A stretch of DNA of 38,198 bases, taken from the NCBI GenBank assembly GCA_022560025.1, contig JAFISE010000239.1, positions 1 to 38,198 on the forward strand, written 5' to 3'. The position numbers were made by a program, and so were the translations under genes. Position 1 is the stretch's first letter, and each line of letters opens with the position of its first letter. This DNA is from Stagonosporopsis chrysanthemi (Eukaryota > Ascomycota > Dothideomycetes > Pleosporales > Didymellaceae). Below are positions 1 through 8,503 of the stretch, one piece after another. Under the pieces are notes generated by a model, which did not search any database, had not been told where the DNA came from, and worked only from the letters and a program-made list of their open reading frames with translations.

Positions 1-463
1 GCTCCCTGGCGCAGGCGCTCGCGGGCGGCGGCGGCGGGGTTCGGGGCGCCGGCGGCGGCGTACGCGGTGAAGGGCTTCCTGAACATGCTCTTCTGCTTCT
101 GCGGCACGGGTTTCGGCGGGGCCTGGGCGCTGTTCTGGCGCGACACCGTCTCGGTGCTGCCGTTGCGGGCGGCGCCCCACGGCTGGTAGTCCTCGCTGAG
201 CAGCTCGACAAAGTTGCTGGGGAAGAGCCCGACCATGCGCCGGTCGCGCTTCAGCCGCCCCATCCACCACGACCCGTCGCCGGCGTTGAGCACCTCGATC
301 AGGTCGCCTTCGATGAACCCGAGGTCGCGCTTGGTCTGCAGTCGGGGTCAGCAACACTGCGCCAGGCAGCCGGCGGGCTTGCGTCCGGACTCACCTCGCC
401 GCCCCACGAGTAGATGGCCTTGCACCAGCACGGGAACCGTGTTGGCAGTGACTGTCCCGCCAT
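1..463 (-). CDS. cyk3: SH3-domain cytokinesis protein, Cyk3 type (5' part, truncated by window edge)
   Basis: Two exons of the N-terminal part are visible. Exon 1 (463-395) begins with ATG and encodes 23 residues ending in AIYSWGGE. A 59-bp GT...AG intron (394-336) follows, and exon 2 (335 to beyond base 1) continues in phase 0 with TKRDLGFIEGDLIEVL. About 134 residues are readable. They form an SH3 domain near residues 12-75, with the ALYDY-like IYSWGGE start, the GDGSWWMGRL core and the closing GLFPSNFVELL. A Pro/Gln/Lys-rich linker and an Ala-rich stretch follow. N-terminal placement of the SH3, the FPCWCKAIYSWGGE lead and the linker fit fungal Cyk3, which acts at the division site and usually carries a transglutaminase-like domain further on. 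That domain lies outside the window, so the SH3 call is firm and the Cyk3 assignment comes from family memory. Confidence 0.75.
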
Positions 464-1688
464 GTTTGCTGCCCTGTGGCCCTGAGCGCCGGCAGTCGTG
501 CCCCAGAATGCGGATCGGACCGCGCTTCACCCGGCGAGCGACGGCGACATGCGTCTGTCTACGAGGGAACGCGTCGAGGCGGTGGGGGACAGGGGAGGGG
601 GGCGGGGGGAGACGCGGTGCGGGCGGGTGCGAGCAGACAATCACAGTCGAAGAAGGGAGAGGCAGCGCCGGCAGCGGGCACGTATAGATAGAGGATGGGC
701 GGGCGGGTATCGATAGCGCGGGCGTGGTATGCGACATCCATCGAGGCCCGTCGTCGCCCGTCGCCCAGCTGCGACGTCGTGTTTGGGCCCAAGTTCACGG
801 GGCAACGCCCGCGCCACTCCAGCCTGGGCGTTGCCTTACCGCTACTCCACTCCACCACACCACAGCGACAACGCATCCTCAACCACCACCGCCGCGCTGC
901 GCAAACCGCCGCCGCACCAGCGCACCACGCAGCGCGAACGCCCGTTGCGTTCGTGCCGTGACTAATGCCTCTGCACCCTGCGTGTCTGCTCTGCAATGCG
1001 CAACCAACACACACCACTCACCACTGGCCCCCCAGCCCTACCGCGCTGCGCCATGTCCGCCGCGCCTTCTCGTCTTGTACAACACACGCCACGCAAGGCC
1101 CGTTTTCCCTTGCACGACTGACTCACTTACACACACACACACGCACACACGCACACACAGTCCCATCGTAATGTCTCAGCAGCCGCACGCGTGCCTTGAT
1201 CAGCCGCACGAACTTGACGCCCAGGCACCCGCCGCCTTCGCCTCATTGCTGGCTACGTGTAAAGGTACCCACATGTTCGCAGCCCAACACTGACTCATTG
1301 CTGCGAAAAGAGTCGTGCTAGCGGCGGGCGCTCCGGGCTAGCTGCAGCCCGCTTGTTCCAGTGTGCGTGCAAGTCTCTGGCTCTGTGTTGATTTTTATGA
1401 AACATGTTTGTGAAACATGTAGAAGCGTGTCAGTGCAGTGCTTCTTCTGTCAAGCAGTAGGCAGGCAGGCACTCCGCCGACGACAGTGCTTTTCTCGCGT
1501 GAGTTGCTCATCCTGTTGTACCTGCGTGTCGAGTGATGGGCTTCTAGCCACTGCTGACTCCACAGGACTGTAAACGCACTCGCAGTAGATCGTTTCTCGT
1601 TGTAGAGCATAGTAGAATGACACGTTTGTCTTGATTTTTGGATTTTTTTTTTACGTTTACCACCGTCTGAGCCACCACCCGTTTACAT
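464..1688. other. intergenic: upstream of the SH3 gene and downstream of GUS1
   Basis: This 1.2-kb spacer separates two minus-strand genes. It should hold the promoter and 5' UTR of the SH3 gene (right next to 463) and the 3' UTR of the glutamyl-tRNA synthetase (right next to 1689). It contains G-rich runs near 585-615 and a CA-rich microsatellite at about 1129-1159. Open frames here overlap on both strands and show no recognisable domain, so I call none of them. Confidence 0.6.
1129..1159. repeat. CA-rich microsatellite
   Basis: Alternating CA dinucleotides interrupted by two CG steps, about 31 bp long. It lies in the spacer upstream of the SH3-domain gene and has no coding role that I can see. 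Confidence 0.8.
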
Positions 1689-3656
1689 CTACTTTGACTT
1701 ACCAGTCGGGATCTGGAATGCCTGGATCGCCTGCCCATGCGCAAACGCCTTGTCAATACGGAAGAACCCCTTGCGGTCAAACTGAATAATATCATCAACC
1801 TTGAGCTCCGCCGCATTGCAGTCCGCCACAGCCTTGACACGCGTCTCCGTGTCCTTGTTGAGGAAGTCCTCGAGCGTGTCCTCGGGCTCCAGCTTGTCCT
1901 TGGAGATGAGGTAGTCAAAGTCGACGAGCTCGATGGGGATGAGCTCCTGGTCTTTAGACAGCCACGTGACCTTCTTCGATGTCTTCTTCACGTCGCCCTG
2001 CAGGTGCAGTTCGAGCTCCAGACCGGTAACCGTCTTGAAGCCATTTGCGGACAGCGGGTTGATCGAGTGCGAGATCTTGCGCACGATGGCGTTGCCCCAG
2101 TTCATCAGCGTAATCTCCTCATCCTGCGCAAACGACTGTGCATCTGCCTGCTCCATGATGATGTCTTTGCTGAACACCACCTTCTTGTTGCCCAGGTCGT
2201 ACTTGGCGTGCTTGGGCTTGTCTTCTGTGATGACGCCCTCGCGCGCGCCGATGATGGTGACGGGGACCTGCGCGGCCTCGTCGATGGCAATGTAGCGCGC
2301 GGCGGTGGGCTCGACGTGCTTCTTGTTGGTGGCCCAGAACGAGTACCAGTCGAGGTTCACAATGTTCTTGGACGGACCCTGCTTGAGGATGAACTCCTGC
2401 AGGGCGGGAATGACGGCACCGCGGCGGCGCACACCGCGAACGGTAGGCATGCGCGGGTCGTCCCAGCCCCAGACATAGCCGGCGTCGACGATCTTGGTCA
2501 GCTTGCGCTTGGACAGGACGGTGCGGACAAAGTTCAGGCGGGCGAAGCCCCAGTTGTGGACCTTGCGCAGCTTCAGCTCGGTGATAAACCACTGGTACTG
2601 AGCGTCGCGGTCGTTGTACTCGGTGGTGCGCAGAGCGTGGGTGACACCCTCGACGGAGTCGACAATGGGGCAGCAGAAGTCGTAGGTGGGGTACATCTTC
2701 CACTTGGAGCCGGTGCGGTGGTGGTCCTCGGGGTTGCAGCGGTAGATGACGGGGTCGCGCATGGCCTTGTTGGGGTTGTCGACCGACATCTTCGCGCGAA
2801 TGCACCATCTTGTGCCCTCCTCGGTGCCCTTCTTCATCTCCTCGAACCTGGCGAGGGTCTCCTCGGGGCTCATGTTGCGGCGCTCGCTGGCAATGCCGTC
2901 CATGCGCTCGGCGCGCATCTTCTCCTGCGCAGTATCGTCGGCGTAGGCCAAGCCGTCCTTGATCATCTGGACAGCGCGCTCATACAGCTCGTCGAAGTAG
3001 TCGCTAGTGTACGAGACCTGGTCGGGCTTGACGCCAAGGAGGGCGCAGTCCTCGACGATCGAGTCCTGGAACTCCTCCTTCTCCTTGCTGGGGTTGGTGT
3101 CGTCGAACCTGAGGATGAGCTTGCCCTTGTACTTGGTGTGGGCGAAGTAGTCGTTCAAGAGGGCGGCCTTTGCGTGTCCGATGTGGAGGTAGCCTCTGCT
3201 CGGAGTCAGTTTTGACCTCGTAACAGGTCGAAACCAGAGTACTTACGAAGGCTCAGGAGGGAAACGCGTGACAATTCCCGACCCATCGCCAACATCCTGC
3301 AGACCGATATCGTAGTTGGCGTCATCGTTGCCGCCCTCCTTCTTGCCCCTGCCGCCCTTTGCAGCCTCCTTGGGCCTCTCAGCCAAAACAACAGACTGGG
3401 GGTACGCCTCCTCGATGTAGCGGAACCATCTGCACAGGCTGGGCATCAAGTTCTGCTTGACGAAAGCATGGGCGACGCGGTTCTCGCGCAGCGTCTTCCA
3501 AACGGTGGTGTCGGCATCGGTAATGGTGTAGCCAACAATGTGCGAGCGCAGGGTCAGGTGGGCGTCGAGTTCCTGCAGGCTGGGCTCAATGGCCTTGAGG
3601 TTGAGCGGCTTGAGCGCCTCGGCGCGGGTCTGCCATTCGGCGATTTGGGCGTCCAT
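1689..3656 (-). CDS. GUS1: glutamyl-tRNA synthetase, cytosolic
   Basis: Charges tRNA-Glu with glutamate in the cytosol. Exon 1 is 3656-3247, a 51-bp intron is 3246-3196 (gtaagt donor, cag acceptor), and exon 2 is 3195-1689. The join restores PPEPSGYLHIGHAKAA and gives 638 residues. The class I signature HIGH is at residues 141-144. The KMSKS-equivalent loop appears as VLSKRKL, followed by the eukaryote/archaea-type beta-barrel anticodon-binding region. Residues 1 to about 85 resemble the C-terminal part of a GST-like fold. In yeast the longer N-terminal domain docks on Arc1, so this version looks shortened. The start has a good context (AACC before ATG). The stop comes from the codons for IPTGKSK; the bases GTAAGT inside them look like a splice donor, so an alternative last exon cannot be excluded. 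A 492-codon open frame on the opposite strand is a shadow. Confidence 0.96.
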
Positions 3657-4190
3657 GGTTGTGTTTGTGGAGGGGTGAAGCTGGGGAGGAAAAGTTGGGT
3701 GGGATGATGAGTGTTTGGCGGGGTCAGCTTATCGATAGGCAGACGAAAGCGATTCAGCCAATGTCTTTACTACACCCTCACTATCTCGAGTCAAGAGTCA
3801 TAGGGGTGACACTTCAAAGGTGACTAAGAACTCGGAGATACGAGTTAGTGGGATTGGTGGTTGGAAGGAAGGAACGTATACTATATGACTACATTCCTCG
3901 TGCGACTTGGTTAGCATGTACACGTGCCCTGATAAGTCCGCGACAGCAGTAAGAAGAGGTTTTAGCAATTACGTGGCCACCCCTGTTTGTTCAGTAAGAG
4001 TGCTTAAGGGAGGTAAGGCGGTAATAATTTGATGGGTGACGTGTGTCGCCGGTATCGTTCACTAGAGCATTAATAGTGGTATGCGCCGCAAAGTATTGGG
4101 ATGCAGTATTAAGGTGAAGATTAGGATTGAGACAGAAATAAGACATGATATGGAATGGGGTATCTTGACAACAACAAATCTCCCCTCCCC
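3657..4190. other. intergenic: GUS1 promoter region and ligase 3' flank
   Basis: About 530 bp between two minus-strand genes. The right end should be the 3' UTR of the DNA ligase and the left end the GUS1 promoter and leader. The middle (about 3830-4190) is more AT-rich than the flanking genes. A 67-codon minus frame at 3991-4194 has no recognisable features and is not called. Confidence 0.5.
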
Positions 4191-6905
4191 TCACTGGAGC
4201 GTTCTTATCTTCTCGCCTTGAGAGTCCACCTGTTCCGCTTCTGCATGTACATGAACTTTCAACCCTTCCTTAGCATATATATGAATGGTTGCTTCTTGTG
4301 AATCATAGTTAAAAGCCCCTAGGTGTCTCACGCCGTTACCTCCGAAGTCTTTGAGTGGAGTGCGACCTTTGATCCGTCTTCTGACTGCGGGTGGACTAAC
4401 AAAGTCCTCCAGCTGAGCGAGGTCACGTTTTTTGCTCCTGGTTGGTTCGGGAGCGGTGGATGCTGGGGGTAAAAGTGACACGGTCGCTCTTTGATGAGAT
4501 GTGATTAATGGTGCCGTTGAGGGTAGAGCGAGCAAGCCTGGCGAAACAGCTGGTACAGCGGACAGCGGTGGCTTCAGGGGTGTTGCGAGCGTAAGTCTCT
4601 CAACCGTATCTCGCCGGACGAAGATTCGAGCCTGTCGTGAAGCTCTGGTACCTGCTCCCTGCGTGCTGCCGGAGTAGTGCGTACCGGACGAGTCAGTTGT
4701 GCATGTACTGAGCGTCGGCTGCTGCGTTTCCTGAACTACAGCATCTGCCGGCTGTGACTTCGACGAGGCTTCAGGTCTGCGGGGCGTTGTCTCTGCCGTG
4801 TGCTGCGTCGTTCTGTATGACGCAGAAGAGGCCTGTGACTCCCTCGCATACTTGGAGACTAACAATGCAACATCCCTGGCATGTCCGTCAAGCTTGTCTG
4901 CGTTTGGCGCTTCCCACTTCTGCTCGGCCATTCTCTCCAGATCTTCCAAGGTTACACAGTCTTCCCATGTCCGATCACTGTGCAGCTTCTTGACTCGAGG
5001 ATGTCGCAGCATCTCGAACGCCTCGTTCTGGAGCTTCTCGTACCCGCCACCCAAGATCTCCGCGACGAATGGCGTTCTGAAGGCTGCGCTCATGCGACGA
5101 TCGAATCCTTTGGGATGTATGATTCCAAAACTATCCGTCTGACCATCTTCGTGTAGGTGTGCTTGACGCACATAGCCTTGGACATTGAGATACTTGAGGT
5201 CTGGCTTCGGTATACACTGGTCTAGACCCACGGTCGCGACCACCTGGAAAACAGGCTTCGCGCCGGACCGCTGTACTTCATCCTTGTTGATACAGCATCC
5301 AAGATGGAAATGGGTCCAGTGCAAGGGCTTCACGTCTGACTTCGGAGCAACTTGCGCATCGAAGCTTGCGCCGATGACTGCGAAATCGCCCAGATCACGC
5401 TCTCCGCCCATATCGCTCAGATAGTCTTTCTTGAGCTTGATGAAGTATCCTGGTCGTCGAGATCCCTGTCCATATAACAGCGGGAAGTAAGGCGCGTGAA
5501 GCGGTTTCAATACAAGCCCTTCTTGGCGACCAGCAAGATTCCGGGCGAATATCTCCTTGAGGTCCGTGATCCCGTCCCCTGTTTTGAAATCGAGCAGGGA
5601 CCACTCGGAGCGCATTGACCGACCAGGTTTGACCTTGACTGTATCCCTCAGTAGATTGCGGCGCTCTTGCAGGCAATGACGCAAGACTGGCTTGTCATCG
5701 AGCATCAGCACATCGAAGAAGACGATCATGAGATGTTCCCATTCGTGAGGCAGAGAATCTTGCAGGGTGCCTATGAAAGCACCGGAGCGTGAGATGTGTT
5801 TCCGAATCTTGGAGAATGGCATGATCCTCTGTTCTTTATCGCTGTAGAGCACCATCTCCCCCAGCACTATGCATTTGGAGTTGAAACTGCAATCCGGGCG
5901 ACCAACACGAAGAGCCTCTCGGATGGTAGTATGCAGTGCTTGCCGGTCCGCGGTCGCGTCCTTGCCATTTTTCGAGAAGATCTTGACGTCTTGAGGCGCG
6001 TTCGCCAAGTCGATGTGAATCTCACAATATTCTCCGTCGTACTTGTTTTCGGCTGCCCAAGCATGGTTCCCAAGCAACTGAAAACAATGCTTGAAGGACC
6101 ACGCTTTCTTGAACATGGGACGTCCGACTTTGACTCCAACCACCGGTGTCAGCTTCTGAGCCGCCTCCATTCGCATGGATTCCTCCTCCATCTGTCCGGG
6201 TACAGGAGGGTAGCAGCTGAGCTCTCCTCTCAGCATGCCAAAGACAGCATTGAAGTCATTTTGGAACATGAGGAGATTTGGAAGGAGGAAGTGATACTGC
6301 TCAAGTACACTATGTTCATCGATGGCAATGGTGCAGTAATCCCGCAGCACGAGACGGACGAGCCATTTAGCTTCCCATGACTCCAGTCGCACTAGGATCT
6401 CCTTGAGCTCTTCGTCCGTCTTGACGTGCCAATCTCGTTGCGAGCGGATAGCTGCATCGGAGAATCTATACTTGGCCGCGAGTTGGGTTAACAATCCATC
6501 CACTCGGCCAACTGAGACTAAGTGTCTGGAAGAGAAGGTGCCATTCCACGGTTTCATCGCCCTCTCGACATATACACCAAGGTCTCCGTGCTTTGCAGTC
6601 TTCCAGCCATTGAACAATGCTTTCTGACTATGGTTGAACTTCAGAAGTCTTTCAAGCTTCCGAGCGAGGAGGGGGGTCTGGAGCCCGTATACTCGGTCCT
6701 TCCTTTGGTGAGGGAAGAGTGCAGACAGGATAGCACCTCCATTGACGTACGAGCTATCCAGTGCGCGTCTGTGGTTGCTGAACCAGTTCGATATGATCTG
6801 ACGAACGCTTTCCCTCTCTTCGTTGGGCGGTAGGCGTGGTCGGTGAGCAGTGACGTTTTCTATGCTTTGCAGAAGGCTGCATATCGCATTGAAAGTAATA
6901 GTCAT
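4191..6905 (-). CDS. ATP-dependent DNA ligase, fungal, without BRCT domains
   Basis: Single-exon protein of 904 residues if it starts at the internal ATG at 6905 (MTITFNAICSLLQ). The open frame extends to 7025, but those 40 residues look like translated leader. An all-helical N-terminal ligase region (about 1-240) precedes the nucleotidyltransferase core. Core motifs are: motif I ENKYDGE with the adenylated lysine near residue 288; SKNGKD near 311; FFDVLMLDD near 396-404 (motif III); EGLVLKP near 462-467 (motif IV); and FIKLKKDYL near 488-496 (motif V). An OB-fold-like segment follows (about 500-620). The last 250 residues are Ser/Thr/Pro-rich, with basic patches such as KKRD and VRRRIKGR that could be nuclear signals. 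No BRCT repeats are visible, so it does not look like ligase IV. It also lacks the look of replicative ligase Cdc9. I infer a nuclear repair ligase paralogue of Pezizomycotina; substrate and partners cannot be read from sequence. Confidence 0.88.
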   Translation of the reverse strand: MTITFNAICSLLQSIENVTAHRPRLPPNEERESVRQIISNWFSNHRRALDSSYVNGGAILSALFPHQRKDRVYGLQTPLLARKLERLLKFNHSQKALFNGWKTAKHGDLGVYVERAMKPWNGTFSSRHLVSVGRVDGLLTQLAAKYRFSDAAIRSQRDWHVKTDEELKEILVRLESWEAKWLVRLVLRDYCTIAIDEHSVLEQYHFLLPNLLMFQNDFNAVFGMLRGELSCYPPVPGQMEEESMRMEAAQKLTPVVGVKVGRPMFKKAWSFKHCFQLLGNHAWAAENKYDGEYCEIHIDLANAPQDVKIFSKNGKDATADRQALHTTIREALRVGRPDCSFNSKCIVLGEMVLYSDKEQRIMPFSKIRKHISRSGAFIGTLQDSLPHEWEHLMIVFFDVLMLDDKPVLRHCLQERRNLLRDTVKVKPGRSMRSEWSLLDFKTGDGITDLKEIFARNLAGRQEGLVLKPLHAPYFPLLYGQGSRRPGYFIKLKKDYLSDMGGERDLGDFAVIGASFDAQVAPKSDVKPLHWTHFHLGCCINKDEVQRSGAKPVFQVVATVGLDQCIPKPDLKYLNVQGYVRQAHLHEDGQTDSFGIIHPKGFDRRMSAAFRTPFVAEILGGGYEKLQNEAFEMLRHPRVKKLHSDRTWEDCVTLEDLERMAEQKWEAPNADKLDGHARDVALLVSKYARESQASSASYRTTQHTAETTPRRPEASSKSQPADAVVQETQQPTLSTCTTDSSGTHYSGSTQGAGTRASRQARIFVRRDTVERLTLATPLKPPLSAVPAVSPGLLALPSTAPLITSHQRATVSLLPPASTAPEPTRSKKRDLAQLEDFVSPPAVRRRIKGRTPLKDFGGNGVRHLGAFNYDSQEATIHIYAKEGLKVHVHAEAEQVDSQGEKIRTLQ

Positions 6906-7696
6906 TAGAAATATATGCCAATGATGATTTTTGCGATAAAAGTCCGGTGGTGGAGCGTGGCACCGCACTGTAGTTGTTGTGAACGCGCTACGAGGCAGGA
7001 GCTGGTCGGTCGGGTCACTTAGCACAGTTTCCGCTCTAAGCTGGCGGCTGTAAGTGAATGGTCAGCCCAAAATCTGAGACTCGGACTCGTTCTCCAGGCT
7101 GTGACTGCCCATATCGCAGAAACGGATCTTCAATATCTCCAACATAGTACTGGAATGGGCCCGCCTTGCAACCAGAAATGGCCCAGCGTCGAGCCTGAAA
7201 CCACGTATATAATACAGCGTCGAAGTGAACTTCCAAGAAAACAAAGAGCGGACAGGTCGTGGCAAGACAGCTACGCATCCGTCTTTGTGCGATATGAAAG
7301 GAGAATGGTGCAGCTACAAAAGTAAACGCGCTAACGTAGACATCACGGGAGCACGCGTTTGCGCCATTCCCAAAACGGTGAGCAGTCGTTTTCGAGCTAG
7401 AGGTCAGTTCCAAAAACGAATATATACCTTGCTCTAACTCCAGATGCTGAGTCAGAAGCAGGTTGCAGCCTGTACAGAGCATGATGCCGATGATTTTCGT
7501 CACACCTGCATGGCCCTAGTTTGCTCCTTCCGGTCCCGGACATCCTGTGATGTCACTATCGGCAGACTAGTAGATGTGCCTCGTATGAGGCCCGCAGACG
7601 AACTTACTATCAACGTCGCTCGTGCACTGCATCGCGATCGAAGTACATAACTAAGATCCACCACCTGTATATGTTGGGCTGATCCAAATTAGCACG
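6906..7696. promoter_or_regulatory. divergent promoter region between the DNA ligase and the 5-alpha-reductase-like gene
   Basis: The ligase (start 6905, minus) and the membrane protein (start 7697, plus) are transcribed away from each other, so this 0.8 kb must hold both promoters. TATA-like stretches occur at 7206-7213 and near 7420. The open frames inside it have no recognisable domains. Confidence 0.55.
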
Positions 7697-8503
7697 ATGA
7701 GCCACAACGACCCACGCTCGGAGGCTTCCAAGAAGCGGGACCTGATATCTCGGGGTGACCACACACCAACGCCTGCTGGAAAGGCAACTTTCTTCCTGCT
7801 TCGAGCGGTCGAGCCGGTACTTCAATATGGTATCCTCGCTCATGGGCTTGGCGTGCCGGTTCTGCACCGTCTGGGGCTGCGGACACTCCCACCCGGACTT
7901 CCAGCGCACACAGGCATCCCAGCCATTGATAGCCTAGGTCTTTCTCCGTACAGGCTCGTATTACTTGGCATGTCAGTCGGAAGTGCGATCAAACAGAACA
8001 TCTGGGTGACGCTGTTGTCCGGAGAACCTATGCCGGTTGTCCCTGCCGTTCAGGTTGGCCTGTTCAACGCATTCTTCAACAGCATCAGCAGTTATGCTTT
8101 CCTTCTGGGCGCGACGTCAGCCTCCAAGGAAGGCGTCTTCCCTCAGACATCTCTCATTGTTGGCGGGACATTGTACACTGTCGGCATTCTTACTGAGCTC
8201 GTGGCTGAGATCCAACGCAAACGCTTCAAGGCAGACCCGAAGAACAAAGGCAAGGCCTACACTGGAGGCCTTTGGCAGTTCGCTCGACACATCAACTATG
8301 GTGGGTACACGGTATGGAGGGCAGGCTATGCCTTGGCCGGAGGTGGCTGGGCCCTAGGTGCGCTCGTCGGTGCACTCTTTGCGATCGATTTTTCAACTCG
8401 AGCGATTCCGATACTCAACGAGTACTGCGAGAAGAGATATGGAGAGGCTTGGGAAAAGTTCAAGCAACAAACGCCTTACCGCCTGATACCTTTTGTGTAT
8501 TGA
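7697..8503 (+). CDS. multi-pass membrane protein, DUF1295 / steroid 5-alpha-reductase C-terminal-like
   Basis: A single-exon protein of 268 residues. After a polar N terminus (MSHNDPRSEASKKRD) come several hydrophobic segments. These are near residues 28-50, 85-107 (RLVLLGMSVGSAIKQNIWV), 118-140 (VGLFNAFFNSISSYAFLLG), 150-170 (TSLIVGGTLYTVGILTELV) and 208-232 (YALAGGGWALGALVGALFA). The C-terminal third has the layout of the DUF1295 / 5-alpha-reductase / ICMT superfamily: GLWQFARHINYGGYTVWRAG, then NEYCEKRYGEAWEKFKQQTPYRLIPFVY. In relatives this region binds NAD(P)H or S-adenosylmethionine and reduces or methylates lipid substrates in the ER membrane. Which reaction this one performs cannot be told. 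The start is supported by the divergent layout and by the absence of a better upstream ATG in frame. Confidence 0.82.
   Translation: MSHNDPRSEASKKRDLISRGDHTPTPAGKATFFLLRAVEPVLQYGILAHGLGVPVLHRLGLRTLPPGLPAHTGIPAIDSLGLSPYRLVLLGMSVGSAIKQNIWVTLLSGEPMPVVPAVQVGLFNAFFNSISSYAFLLGATSASKEGVFPQTSLIVGGTLYTVGILTELVAEIQRKRFKADPKNKGKAYTGGLWQFARHINYGGYTVWRAGYALAGGGWALGALVGALFAIDFSTRAIPILNEYCEKRYGEAWEKFKQQTPYRLIPFVY

Noticed and set aside
1737..3215. 492-codon plus-strand open frame opposite GUS1
   Set aside because: It is the exact antisense of a strongly recognised synthetase; Leu/Val/Gly/Asp-rich content is typical of a GC-biased shadow frame.
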